Source: JAJNBD01 sp964471475 (lineage in GTDB: Bacteria; Pseudomonadota; Gammaproteobacteria; CAISUE01). Taken from it: a DNA stretch of 64,000 bases. The DNA is taken from the NCBI GenBank assembly GCA_964471475.1, contig CAYYFQ010000009.1, positions 1 to 64,000 on the forward strand, in the 5' to 3' direction. This document shows, piece by piece, positions 31,441-40,293 of the stretch; the first letter of the stretch is position 1, and each line of letters begins with the position of its first letter. The notes below the pieces were generated by a model that did not search any database, had not been told where the DNA came from, and saw only the letters and a list, made by a program, of their open reading frames with translations. A program made the translations under genes and the position numbers.

Positions 31441-33687
31441 TTAAGGTTTTCGTCGCGATTTTTTCTTAGGCGTGGTGCTTTTTACGGGTGTTGCTAATTC
31501 GAAATCAATTTTCTTTTCTTCAAGGTCCACACGAGAGACTAATACATCGACTTTATCACCTAAGCGATAGGTTTTGCCAGTGCGTTCGCCACGCAAGCGT
31601 TGATGAGCAGCATCAAATTGGTAATAATCATTTGGTAAGCTGGTGACGTGAATTAAGCCTTCCACATAAATATCTTTAAGTTCTACAAATAAGCCAAAAC
31701 CCGCCACATGGCTAATGACACCAGAAAATACTTGCCCTACCTTATCTTTCAAAAATTGACATTTTAAGCTTAAGGTGGCATCTCGCGTAGCATCATCCGC
31801 TCGGCGTTCGGTAAGAGAGCAATGTTCTCCCAGTTGAACCATTTGTGGGGAGGCGTAGGGATAGAGTTCATTTTTATTTTTGGTGTCGGCAATGCTTTGT
31901 TTTAAAGCACGATGCACAAGTAAATCAGGATAACGACGAATCGGTGAAGTAAAATGCGTGTAAATAGGATAAGCTAAACCAAAATGCCCCGCATTCTCAG
32001 GAGAATACACTGCTTGAGAAAGCGAGCGAAGCAACATGACTTGAATTAAATGTGCATCAGGACGCTCCTGGATTTTTTCAATCAAAAAAGCATAATCTTT
32101 TGGAGTGGGTTTTTCGCCACCCGGTAAGGATAAGCCTAATTCGCGTAAAAAGCTATGTAAGTTAGTAATTTTTTCTGTTTTCGGGCCATTATGAACCCGA
32201 TATAAAATTGGTAATAATTTTTGCTTTGCTAAGCTTTCAGCGACAGCCACGTTTGCCGCTAACATGCATTCTTCAATTAATCGATGGGAGTCTAAGCGCG
32301 CACGTGGTATGATTTTTTCAATTTTTCGATCTTTATCAAAAATAATTTGTGTTTCTACGGTTGAAAAATCTAAAGCACCGCGTTTTTCACGCGCTGCTAA
32401 TAATACATGATAAAGTGCATCTAGTTTTTCTAAGGTAGGTAAAATATTCTTATATTTTTTTTGTAATTTTGGATCATTTCCTTTTAAGAGCTCATCTACT
32501 AAGTTATACGTCAAGCGGGCTTTAGAGTGCATGACAGCATTGTAATATTGACTTTTAATGATTTTTCCTTGGGGATTAATCAGTAAATCAGCAGCCATGC
32601 AAAGACGGTCGACATTGGGTTTCAATGAACAGAGTTCATTGGACAAAATTTCCGGTAGCATGGGAATCACTTTGCCTGGAAAATAGACAGAGGTTCCTCG
32701 ACGCATGGCTTCTTGATCAAGCGCACTTCCTGGTTTTACATAATGTGCCACATCAGCAATGGCTACGATCAAGCGATAATTTTTACCTTGCTTTTCAACG
32801 TATACCGCATCATCAAAATCTTGAGCATCTTCGCCATCAATCGTAAACAAATTTAATTCACGTAGATCAATACGATCCTTTTTATCTTTTTCAGAAACCG
32901 TGTTTTTAAAAGTTTTAATTTCTTGAGCAACTTCATTTGACCATTGATGAGGAATTTGGTGAGCACGCAAAGCAATATCAATTTCCTTGCCCGGACCAAA
33001 TTTATCGCCAATGACTTCGGTGATAATCCCCGCAGGTTCGCGATATTCGCTAGGTTGTACAGTGAGTTTGACAACAACGACTTCGCCTGAGCGTGCTTTT
33101 TTAGTTTCATCGTTTAAGATAAGAATAGACTGGGGAATACGTTTATTTTCGGGGATAACGTAAGCAGCCGAACCTTCTTTGATGTAACGCCCGACAATTT
33201 CTTGCGTTTTGCTTTCTAAGACTTCTACAATCGCTGCATCACGCCGCCCTTTTGGGTCAAGGCCCATAATGCGTACCAGTACACGGTCACCATCAAATAC
33301 TTTGCGCATTTGACGTGCATTTAAAAATAAATCGGGCGATAAATCATCGGGGATAAGAAAACCAAAACCATCTGGATGCCCCTGTACACGACCTGCAATT
33401 AAATTCATTTTTTCAAGTGGACCATAACCGTCACGGCGGTTAAGGTTTAATTGGCCGTCACGGCACATTGCGGTTAAGCGACGTCGTAGCGCTTCTAAAT
33501 CTTCTTCACTATGCAAATTTAAATCTTCTGCAATTTCATCAAAAACAGCGGGTTTTCCACGTTTTTTTAAGTATTGCAAAATAAGTTCACGGCTGGCGAT
33601 GGGTTTTAAATATTTGAGCGCTTCTCGGGCTGCAAAAGGATCTTTAAGGGATCTGTGCGAAGTATTTCCTTTCATTTTTTTAGACAT
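31441..33687 (-). CDS. rnr: Ribonuclease R
   Basis: RNase R is a processive 3'-5' exoribonuclease that degrades structured RNA and works with tmRNA. The 748-residue product has an N-terminal winged-helix segment (ELILQYLKKRGKPAVFDEI), cold-shock domains, and the RNB catalytic domain with the acidic cluster DGEDAQDFDDA at about 284-294. An S1 domain (GVISHVAGFGLFVEL) lies near 660, and the basic tail ends KKKSRRKP. Its ATG lies 8 bases after glmM on the same strand, so icd-glmM-rnr look co-transcribed. No rlmB follows. Confidence 0.97.
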   Translation of the reverse strand: MSKKMKGNTSHRSLKDPFAAREALKYLKPIASRELILQYLKKRGKPAVFDEIAEDLNLHSEEDLEALRRRLTAMCRDGQLNLNRRDGYGPLEKMNLIAGRVQGHPDGFGFLIPDDLSPDLFLNARQMRKVFDGDRVLVRIMGLDPKGRRDAAIVEVLESKTQEIVGRYIKEGSAAYVIPENKRIPQSILILNDETKKARSGEVVVVKLTVQPSEYREPAGIITEVIGDKFGPGKEIDIALRAHQIPHQWSNEVAQEIKTFKNTVSEKDKKDRIDLRELNLFTIDGEDAQDFDDAVYVEKQGKNYRLIVAIADVAHYVKPGSALDQEAMRRGTSVYFPGKVIPMLPEILSNELCSLKPNVDRLCMAADLLINPQGKIIKSQYYNAVMHSKARLTYNLVDELLKGNDPKLQKKYKNILPTLEKLDALYHVLLAAREKRGALDFSTVETQIIFDKDRKIEKIIPRARLDSHRLIEECMLAANVAVAESLAKQKLLPILYRVHNGPKTEKITNLHSFLRELGLSLPGGEKPTPKDYAFLIEKIQERPDAHLIQVMLLRSLSQAVYSPENAGHFGLAYPIYTHFTSPIRRYPDLLVHRALKQSIADTKNKNELYPYASPQMVQLGEHCSLTERRADDATRDATLSLKCQFLKDKVGQVFSGVISHVAGFGLFVELKDIYVEGLIHVTSLPNDYYQFDAAHQRLRGERTGKTYRLGDKVDVLVSRVDLEEKKIDFELATPVKSTTPKKKSRRKP

Positions 33688-33695
33688 AATCTTCC

Positions 33696-35030
33696 TTAAA
33701 ATTGACGTATATAATCTGCAAATTCATTTGCCAGTAATCCTACTTCTTCTTTGTCGTCTGCTTCAATCATGATGCGTAAGACGGGTTCCGTACCAGAGGC
33801 GCGTATGAGTGAACGCCCGCGGTTTTCTAGATGTTTATTGAGCTTGGTAATTTTAGCTTGTACTTCTTCTTTTTGCAAAAGCATTTTAGCATTGGGAATA
33901 TTAATATTTAATAAAATTTGAGGCATCTTGTGCCATTGAGTACTCAGTTCATGCAAAGTTTTTTGCTGTTTCACCATGGCCGCTAATACTTGGAGTGCAG
34001 AGATAATGCCGTCTCCTGTGCTTGTGAGATTCAAACACACGATATGACCCGAGGCTTCTCCCCCGAACTGCCATTGGTTTTTTTTTAAAAGTTCCATCAC
34101 AAAACGGTCGCCCACTTTGGCGCGTTCAAAAGGAATATTGTGTTGTTTGAACGCAAGTTCTAAGCCCAAATTGGTCATTTCAGTACCCACAATGCCTCCG
34201 AAAAAGCGTTTTTCATTGTGTGCTTGTTGTGCAATAATGTAGAGCAGTTGGTCTCCATCGACTAAATTACCCAAATGATCCACCATTAACACGCGGTCAC
34301 CATCTCCATCAAAAGCAATTCCTAAATCCGCTTGTTGACCAACAACAATTTTTTTTAACCATTCTGGGTGTGTGGAGCCGCATTGCGCATTGATGTTGTA
34401 GCCATCAGGTTCCGCGTTAATATCAATGACTTCTGCGCCCAATTCTTCAAAGACGGGAGGAGCCACGTGATAGGTAGCGCCATTAGCACAATCTAATACA
34501 ATCTTTAAGCCATGTAAGCTTTTTGTGGTGGGGAAAGTGCTTTTACAAAATTCGATATAACGCCCGGGGGCGTCATCAATGCGGCGTGCTTTTCCTAATT
34601 CACCGCCAGCACACATTTTTAGTTCTTCTTGTAATTGGGTTTCAATTTGTTTTTCCACTTCTTGCGAAATTTTTAAGCCTTGGGAAGTAAAAAATTTAAA
34701 GCCATTATCGAAATAGGGGTTATGGGAGGCGCTAATGACAATTCCAATATCGGCTCGAAAAGCACGAGTTAAATAAGCGATTGCTGGCGTTGGCATGGGG
34801 CCGAGTAATTGAATATTGACGCCTGCGTAAAGTAACCCAGCTTCCAACGCAGATTCAAACATATAGCCGGAAACACGCGTATCTTTCCCGATGAGCACAT
34901 TGGCGTTTTGTTTGTGTTGCAATAATACTTTGCCGACAGCCCATCCTAATTTCAAAATAAAATCGGGCGTAATCGCATCACTACCTACACGTCCTCTAAT
35001 GCCATCCGTCCCGAAATAATTTATGGTCAT
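33696..35030 (-). CDS. glmM: Phosphoglucosamine mutase
   Basis: GlmM converts glucosamine-6-phosphate to glucosamine-1-phosphate for peptidoglycan and LPS. The 444-residue product begins with the family YFGTDGIRGRVG, carries the phosphorylated serine loop ISASHNPYFDNG with Ser102, the metal loop AFDGDGDRVLMVD near 240, and the C-terminal RASGTEPVLRIMIEA. Length is standard. In E. coli it follows folP; here it lies between icd and rnr, 20 and 8 bases from each, all on the minus strand. Confidence 0.97.
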   Translation of the reverse strand: MTINYFGTDGIRGRVGSDAITPDFILKLGWAVGKVLLQHKQNANVLIGKDTRVSGYMFESALEAGLLYAGVNIQLLGPMPTPAIAYLTRAFRADIGIVISASHNPYFDNGFKFFTSQGLKISQEVEKQIETQLQEELKMCAGGELGKARRIDDAPGRYIEFCKSTFPTTKSLHGLKIVLDCANGATYHVAPPVFEELGAEVIDINAEPDGYNINAQCGSTHPEWLKKIVVGQQADLGIAFDGDGDRVLMVDHLGNLVDGDQLLYIIAQQAHNEKRFFGGIVGTEMTNLGLELAFKQHNIPFERAKVGDRFVMELLKKNQWQFGGEASGHIVCLNLTSTGDGIISALQVLAAMVKQQKTLHELSTQWHKMPQILLNINIPNAKMLLQKEEVQAKITKLNKHLENRGRSLIRASGTEPVLRIMIEADDKEEVGLLANEFADYIRQF

Positions 35031-35050
35031 AGTTTTTCCAACACGCGTCC

Positions 35051-36307
35051 TTACATATGCGTAATAATCGCATCGCCAAACTGTGAAGCGGTGAGTAATT
35101 TGGCTCCGGTCATTAAGCGCTCAAAATCGTAGGTGACGGTTTTAGCTTGAATGGCGCCATCCATCCCTTTGATGATAAGGTCTGCCGCCGCACTCCAGCC
35201 TAGGTGTCTTAACATCATTTCTGCTGATAAAATCAAAGAACCTGGATTGACTTTATCTTGGCCTGCATACTTAGGCGCGGTACCATGAGTGGCTTCAAAC
35301 ATCGCCACTTTTTTGCTCATATTGGCACCGGGGGCAATCCCGATACCACCTACTTCGGCAGCAAGGGCGTCCGAAATATAATCACCATTTAAATTTAAAG
35401 TGGCAATGACATCATATTCCGAAGGGCGTAGCAAAATTTGTTGCAAAAAGGCGTCTGCAATGACATCTTTAATGATAATTTCTTGATGGGTTTTGGGGTT
35501 CATAAGCTTCATCCAAGGGCCACCATCAAGTAATTGAGCGCCAAATTCTTGTTTGGCGATATTATAGCCCCAATCTTTAAAAGCACCTTCCGTAAACTTC
35601 ATGATGTTGCCTTTATGGACTAATGTCACAGAGGTTCGGTTGTTGTCAATGGCGTATTGAATGGCGGCGCGGACTAAGCGTTCCGTCCCTTCTTTAGAGA
35701 CCGGTTTGATACCAATTCCACAATGTTCTGGGAAGCGAATTTTTTTTACCCCCATTTCTTCACGTAAAAACTTAATGAGTTTTTGAGCGCCTTCGCTGTC
35801 GGGTGCCCATTCAATCCCCGCATAAATATCTTCCGAGTTTTCACGAAAAATTACCATATCCACTTTTTCAGGCGCTTTAACAGGGCTTGGTACGCCTTTA
35901 AAATAACGTACTGGGCGTAAGCAAACAAATAAATCTAATTCTTGGCGAAGCGTCACATTCAATGAGCGGATACCGCCACCTACGGGAGTGGTTAAAGGAC
36001 CTTTGATGGAAACCACATAATCTTTGACGGCATGTAAAGTTTCTTCAGGTAGCCACACGTCTTTGCCATAGACTTGAGTAGCTTTTTCACCCGCATAAAT
36101 TTCCATCCATGCAATTTGTTTTTCCCCTTGATAAGCTTTTTGAACCGCAGCATCCACCACTTTTTTCATGACAGGAGTGATATCCACGCCTGTGCCATCT
36201 CCTTCAATAAAAGGAATGATGGGCGTGTTTGGTACATTAAGGGAATCATCTTGATTTAAGGTAATTTTTTGACCGTTAGGAGGGAGTTGGATATGTTGAA
36301 AAGTCAT
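35051..36307 (-). CDS. icd: Isocitrate dehydrogenase (NADP)
   Basis: Icd oxidises isocitrate to 2-oxoglutarate in the TCA cycle. The 418-residue product has PIIPFIEGDGTGVDITP near the N-terminus, GGGIRSLNVTLRQELDLFVCLRP (in parts) with the substrate serine/arginines, and ENSEDIYAGIEW. ANMSKKVAMFEATHGTAPKYAG near residue 330 is the cofactor region of the E. coli-type homodimer. The start is ATG 36307 (minus strand). First gene of the icd-glmM-rnr run. Confidence 0.97.
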   Translation of the reverse strand: MTFQHIQLPPNGQKITLNQDDSLNVPNTPIIPFIEGDGTGVDITPVMKKVVDAAVQKAYQGEKQIAWMEIYAGEKATQVYGKDVWLPEETLHAVKDYVVSIKGPLTTPVGGGIRSLNVTLRQELDLFVCLRPVRYFKGVPSPVKAPEKVDMVIFRENSEDIYAGIEWAPDSEGAQKLIKFLREEMGVKKIRFPEHCGIGIKPVSKEGTERLVRAAIQYAIDNNRTSVTLVHKGNIMKFTEGAFKDWGYNIAKQEFGAQLLDGGPWMKLMNPKTHQEIIIKDVIADAFLQQILLRPSEYDVIATLNLNGDYISDALAAEVGGIGIAPGANMSKKVAMFEATHGTAPKYAGQDKVNPGSLILSAEMMLRHLGWSAAADLIIKGMDGAIQAKTVTYDFERLMTGAKLLTASQFGDAIITHM

Positions 36308-36346
36308 GGGATTCTCGTAATTTAAAAAGTGGAAATGATACCATTT

Positions 36347-36907
36347 TTATCCCATAAAGCCAAAACCAGAAGTCCCAGCGCTAATAAAACTATTATTTGA
36401 GTCAGGGCCATTATTATTATCAATAAATAAACTGACATCCATAAATTGCTTAGCACTTGTGGGCGCCATATTTTTATTCAAAAACTTTACTTGATAAGTT
36501 AAGCTATGTTTGGAGCTATTATAAATAGGGTGCGATAACTCAATAGCTTTGGGAGTTATTTCCACCAAATTTTTTGCTTCTAAAGTAATGTCAGTAAGCG
36601 CTGCGTTTGGATTGTTTTGTTGAAAGCTATTGGATCCTGTCTTCCATTTTTGAATAAAAGCTCCGGTTTCAATCACACCTGCTTTGCGTACGGGCCGATC
36701 ACTAAACCACAAAGTCTTAGGGTCTACGTTAAGTAATGTCAGTGTATTAGCGCTGAGCGTGGCGGATTGAGCCACTTGCACAAACAGCAATGAAACTTTT
36801 TGTGGTGGTACCGTTGCTTTTTGGGATGTTACTTCTTGTGCGTTTATTGAGGGAGTAAAGCTTAGGGCGGCAATCGTTAGTAGGCTAACTTCTAAAATCT
36901 TTTTCAT
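36347..36907 (-). CDS. Secreted protein with FSDRP motif, unknown function
   Basis: The 186-residue product has a signal peptide (MKKILEVSLLTIAALSFTPS, cleavage after INA). The mature part contains VQVAQSATLSANTLTLLNV, the striking motif LWFSDRPVRKAG and FQQNNPNAALTDI. I have seen this combination in uncharacterised exported proteins of Legionella-like and other bacteria, but I cannot name the family. The sequence ends with a Gly-rich FISAGTSGFGFMG tail. AAGGAG precedes its ATG on the minus strand. It is divergent from the SDR gene at 37096. Confidence 0.75.
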   Translation of the reverse strand: MKKILEVSLLTIAALSFTPSINAQEVTSQKATVPPQKVSLLFVQVAQSATLSANTLTLLNVDPKTLWFSDRPVRKAGVIETGAFIQKWKTGSNSFQQNNPNAALTDITLEAKNLVEITPKAIELSHPIYNSSKHSLTYQVKFLNKNMAPTSAKQFMDVSLFIDNNNGPDSNNSFISAGTSGFGFMG

Positions 36908-37095
36908 TTCAATCTCCTTAGTGAAAAAAGCTATAATACCACGTAATGAGAGCGTATTGGCTCAAGCCTTATTTGAATACTTCGTACACGACAAAGCCGG
37001 ATAATTGCAAAACGAGTGGCGCTAGCAACGCAGAGTATCACGCTAAGTGGGTAGTGCTATACTACGTGGTCTCACTAAATTTTAGGAGTAACAAT

Positions 37096-38406
37096 ATGCC
37101 TCTACCAAAAAAAATTCTGGTCATAGGAGCTACGGGTTTTATTGCAGCTCAAATTGTAACGGATTTATTGGCAGCAGGGCACGACGTGGTATGCTGCGTA
37201 CGAGATGTGGCGTATGCCCGAAATATTTTCCCTAAAGCGCAAGTGTTGGAGTGCAATTTTTATCAAGACACTCAGGAGCAAGTGTGGCTCCCGCGTTTGG
37301 AAGGTGTTGATGTGGTTATCAATTGCGTTGGGATTTTATACCATCCTGATCCCCAAAAAATTTGGAAAGTGCATTTTGAAACACCAAAAGCGATTTTTGA
37401 CGCTGCCGTTCAATGTGGTGTTAAAAAGATTTTTCAAATTTCTGCATTGGGTGCTGATCAAGTGGCAGTGGCCTATGCAGAAAGTAAAAAAGCGTGTGAC
37501 GATTATTTACTATCGTTACCGCTAGAAGCCATTATTTTACGGCCTTCTTTGGTTTACGGACGTGGTTCCTACGGAGGGACTTCTTTATTTCGAGCTTTAG
37601 CCAGTTTGCCTTGGGTGATTCCAGTTCCAGGCAATGGTGAACAAAGTTTTCAACCCATTTATATTGAAGATTTGTCGGCTGCTATTGTGCAATTAATCAA
37701 TAAATCGATCGGGCAGAGTATTGTGTTGGATGCGGTAGGTCCTGCACGTATTCATATGAAGGAATTGCTCCCAAAGTTACGTCGTTGGCTTGGTTTTGCT
37801 AAAGCGAAACAGTTTTTTATTCCTTTGCTTTGTATTCGCATCGGCGCATTTTTTGGCAATCTTATTCCTTATTCCACTCTAAATAAAACAGCCTATCAAA
37901 TGATGATTCACAATAATGTGAGTACAGACGAGGCCACATTAAAGTTTCAGCAAATAATTGGGTTTGTGCCGCGCGATTTTATGACAGGGTTGTATGAGCA
38001 ACCGAGCACAGTACAAGATCGTTGGCATGCGAGATTGTTTTTTTTAAAGCCATTACTTTCGCTAAGCATCGCTTTCGTATGGATTTGGACGGGGTTATGC
38101 AGCGCGTTTTTTTACCCCCATCAAGAAGCTTATCTTCTCTTGCAACAAGTTGGGATTAACGGTATGTTTGCACCCGTGGCCCTTTATGGAGCGAGTTTAG
38201 TGGATGTGGTGCTAGGGGGCGCTTTACTTGCGCAATATCGCACTAAATTGGTTTGCCAAATTCAACTATTGTTGATGGTGGCGTATACCGTGTTAATTAG
38301 TTGGAAATTGCCGATGCTATGGTTGGATACTTTTGCGCCAATCGCTAAAAATGTTCCGCTTATTGTGGCTATTTTAATTTATCTTGCTTTGGAGTCTGAC
38401 CGATGA
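37096..38406 (+). CDS. SDR-family epimerase fused to a DoxX-like membrane domain
   Basis: Two parts are visible. Residues 1-~290 form an atypical SDR/NDUFA9-like fold with the NAD(P) loop VIGATGFIAAQIV and ILRPSLVYGRGSYGG. The C-terminal ~130 residues form four hydrophobic segments resembling the DoxX-like family. I chose ATG 37096 (AGGAG at 37084-37088); the open frame reaches back to 36946 without a ribosome site. It is 436 residues. The substrate is unknown; relatives are annotated as nucleoside-diphosphate-sugar epimerases. The stop overlaps the next gene (ATGA), a DUF2269 protein, a pairing seen in other proteobacteria. Confidence 0.85.
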   Translation: MPLPKKILVIGATGFIAAQIVTDLLAAGHDVVCCVRDVAYARNIFPKAQVLECNFYQDTQEQVWLPRLEGVDVVINCVGILYHPDPQKIWKVHFETPKAIFDAAVQCGVKKIFQISALGADQVAVAYAESKKACDDYLLSLPLEAIILRPSLVYGRGSYGGTSLFRALASLPWVIPVPGNGEQSFQPIYIEDLSAAIVQLINKSIGQSIVLDAVGPARIHMKELLPKLRRWLGFAKAKQFFIPLLCIRIGAFFGNLIPYSTLNKTAYQMMIHNNVSTDEATLKFQQIIGFVPRDFMTGLYEQPSTVQDRWHARLFFLKPLLSLSIAFVWIWTGLCSAFFYPHQEAYLLLQQVGINGMFAPVALYGASLVDVVLGGALLAQYRTKLVCQIQLLLMVAYTVLISWKLPMLWLDTFAPIAKNVPLIVAILIYLALESDR

Positions 38407-38870
38407 ATCTTTATTTATTTTTAAAATTTGTGCATATTGTAAGCTCTACTATTTTATTTGGTACGGGTCTTGGTACGGCATGTAATCTTTATTTGGCGAC
38501 TAAAACGAATGATGTACATTTGATTGCTAATACGGCGCGTTATGTTGTTATGGCGGATTGGATTTTTACAACGACTAGCGGTTTTATTCAGCCTGTGACA
38601 GGGATTTGGATGATGTTATTAGTTGGTTATTCTTTCATGGCGCCGTGGTTGCTGTGGTCTATCATTGGTTATTTGATTGCAGGATTTTGTTGGTTTCCTG
38701 TGGTGTTCTTTCAAATTCAAATGCGTAATCTTGCGATTGCTGCAGATAAAGCTAACACTCCCTTACCAGCAAAATTTTATACGTATTTTCGCTGGTGGTT
38801 TTGGCTTGGATGGCCTGCTTTTATTAGTTTGATCGGTGTTTTTTATCTTATGACTAACAAGCATTTTTAA
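38403..38870 (+). CDS. DUF2269 family integral membrane protein
   Basis: The 155-residue product has four hydrophobic segments. The N-terminal pattern LFLKFVHIVSSTILFGTGLGTA and the middle QPVTGIWMML match the DUF2269 family of predicted inner-membrane proteins, possibly haem-related because of the conserved histidine in KFVHI. Function is not established. It overlaps the SDR-DoxX gene by four bases and is followed after 2 bases by an outer-membrane barrel gene, so the three are probably one operon. Confidence 0.85.
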   Translation: MNLYLFLKFVHIVSSTILFGTGLGTACNLYLATKTNDVHLIANTARYVVMADWIFTTTSGFIQPVTGIWMMLLVGYSFMAPWLLWSIIGYLIAGFCWFPVVFFQIQMRNLAIAADKANTPLPAKFYTYFRWWFWLGWPAFISLIGVFYLMTNKHF

Positions 38871-38872
38871 CG

Positions 38873-39523
38873 ATGATCAAAAAATTTTTAGTACTGTGCT
38901 TATTTTGGGCAAGTAGGGTATGCCTGGGGAGCAATTTTTATGCAGGTTCTGATATCGGAGTGGAGTCGGCTGATTTTAAAGAAACCACACATGCGTTAGG
39001 CCCTTACACACAAGCGGCTTCCACTAAAAATCTGGCTGGTCATGGTGCGTTGATTGATTTTTTTGGAGGTTATTGTTTTATTCGCCAACATTTTTATTTA
39101 GGGAGTGAATTAGGCTTCACTTCTAGTTCTTTGGCGTATAACACCTATTACAGTGATCCTCTCTATGGTATCAACACGGAGACTCGTTATTCGCTCTACC
39201 AGCATGGGGGCGTCAGTTTTTTACCAGGTTATCTTTTTAAAGATGGTTTATTATTGTATGGGCGTGTAGGATATGAGCGAGGTTTATTTCAGCTCCACAC
39301 GACGGATGATAGTTTAACTCCCTTGCACGCATGGATAGGTGGCATACGATATGGCTTGGGGGTGGAAAAAAGTTTTACCCCCCAATGGGGCGCTCGTCTC
39401 GATGTGAGTCGAATTCAATACCAAGGGGTGAATTATCAAGTTAACCAGGGAAATGGGGCAACGAATATTCGCATTACGCCAACCACTATGCAAGTGGCAC
39501 TCGGAGCACTTTATAGATTTTAG
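38873..39523 (+). CDS. Outer-membrane beta-barrel protein
   Basis: The 216-residue product starts with a signal peptide (MIKKFLVLCLFWASRVCLGS). The rest shows alternating polar and hydrophobic strands, for example FYAGSDIGVESADF, HFYLGSELGFTSSS, LLLYGRVGYERGLFQL and IRYGLGVEKSFTPQWGARLDV. The C-terminal residue is Phe in ALYRF, the Bam recognition signal of an outer-membrane barrel. It looks like an eight-stranded OmpA/Opa-type barrel. Exact function unknown. Confidence 0.85.
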   Translation: MIKKFLVLCLFWASRVCLGSNFYAGSDIGVESADFKETTHALGPYTQAASTKNLAGHGALIDFFGGYCFIRQHFYLGSELGFTSSSLAYNTYYSDPLYGINTETRYSLYQHGGVSFLPGYLFKDGLLLYGRVGYERGLFQLHTTDDSLTPLHAWIGGIRYGLGVEKSFTPQWGARLDVSRIQYQGVNYQVNQGNGATNIRITPTTMQVALGALYRF

Positions 39524-39582
39524 CCGCTACGGTGATAATATTGTGTTATAATTCACAAAAATATGATGGAACACCTTATAAT

Positions 39583-39837
39583 ATGAAAAATAAAAATATT
39601 CTTGCTGTGATCGCTTTGTTAGTTCTTACTGGCTGTACTATCAAGGTTTACCACACAGATCAACCACTTCCTCCTCCCCCTGTTTCTAGCCAAACTACTG
39701 ATGAGCAGCCTGCGCAGCCATTAACGCCTGGAGAAAAAGCGGCGATTAAGCAAGCTGGGCACGATGCAAAAGCCGGAATGAAAAAATGTTGGGATGCTCT
39801 TGCTTCGTGGCATCACAAGCATAAAAATCAGTCATGA
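39583..39837 (+). CDS. Small lipoprotein
   Basis: ATG 39583 gives a lipoprotein signal: MKNKNILAVIALLVLTGC with lipobox LTGC. The mature part of about 67 residues is proline-rich at first (PLPPPPVSSQ) and then helical and basic, ending WHHKHKNQS. Upstream in-frame ATG 39532 would spoil the signal peptide and is rejected. It follows the barrel gene by 59 bases. It resembles small surface lipoproteins of unknown function. Confidence 0.75.
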   Translation: MKNKNILAVIALLVLTGCTIKVYHTDQPLPPPPVSSQTTDEQPAQPLTPGEKAAIKQAGHDAKAGMKKCWDALASWHHKHKNQS

Positions 39838-39858
39838 TTTTGAGAATAACTAGTCACG

Positions 39859-39950
39859 CTGTACTGAACAAAAGCTTGCGCCGCTTGTCATCCCGCGGCT
39901 TGACCGGCAACAACGCCGGCTTGACCTCGGGATCCAGTAAGGTTAACACC
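39859..39950 (+). repeat. Partial palindromic element, family of 57779
   Basis: CTGTACTGAACAAAA, then GTCATCCCGCGGCTTG and CGGGATCCA, follow the same order as the left half of the 152-bp element at 57779. The right end is absent. The inserted GACCGGCAACAACGCCGGC is another small hairpin. Confidence 0.5.
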
Positions 39951-40020
39951 TAATGCTTGCTCGTTTTTTTGCCACTTTATGGAGACCGTAAACTGACCTA
40001 AGCCTAGTAATTGTGCATGC

Positions 40021-40150
40021 TTTACTCCAAGGGAGAAACGTTTTGTCTTAGAAGGAATAACCGCTGAGCTTCTCTTGATTCAATCAATTCAAGCGTTGCT
40101 TCTGCTTCATATCCCCTCTATCTGCTAAAACATTCGGTGCCTCTTTATCC
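40021..40150 (-). pseudogene. IS5-type transposase remnant
   Basis: Read on the minus strand, KEAPNVLADRGD is followed, after small frameshifts, by TLELIESREAQ and AVIPSKTKRFSLG. This is the order ADxGYD...ELIExR...xVIPxKxxR of IS5-family DDE transposases, with the catalytic Asp of LADRG. No full frame, no terminal repeats and no other domain are present. It is a decayed fragment lying between the lipoprotein gene and the cyd operon. Confidence 0.6.
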
Positions 40151-40180
40151 AACAATAAAGCTTACGTTATTTTTGGGTAA

Positions 40181-40270
40181 TTAATTTTCGTCTAGCTCCA
40201 ACCACATTGCATTCAATACAGAAAAACAGCAGGCGAAACCTAAACCTAACATCCACGCAAAATACCACAT
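40181..40270 (-). CDS. cydX: Cytochrome bd oxidase small subunit CydX
   Basis: A 29-residue product, MWYFAWMLGLGFACCFSVLN plus AMWLELDEN. It matches the CydX/YbgT pattern MWYFAWxLG with one membrane helix followed by a short charged tail. AGAGGA lies 11-16 bases before the ATG on the minus strand. It is 23 bases downstream of cydB, the usual place. CydX stabilises the haem groups of the bd oxidase. It is too short for standard length cut-offs. Confidence 0.92.
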   Translation of the reverse strand: MWYFAWMLGLGFACCFSVLNAMWLELDEN

Positions 40271-40293
40271 AAATTGAATTCCTCTAGTTTTTA

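Noticed and set aside
36946..37095. Upstream extension of the SDR-DoxX frame
   Set aside because: The 50 residues before ATG 37096 lack family likeness, and AGGAG supports the later start.
39838..40180. CRISPR array
   Set aside because: The hairpins are unequal in sequence and spacing; no repeat-spacer pattern anywhere in the window.
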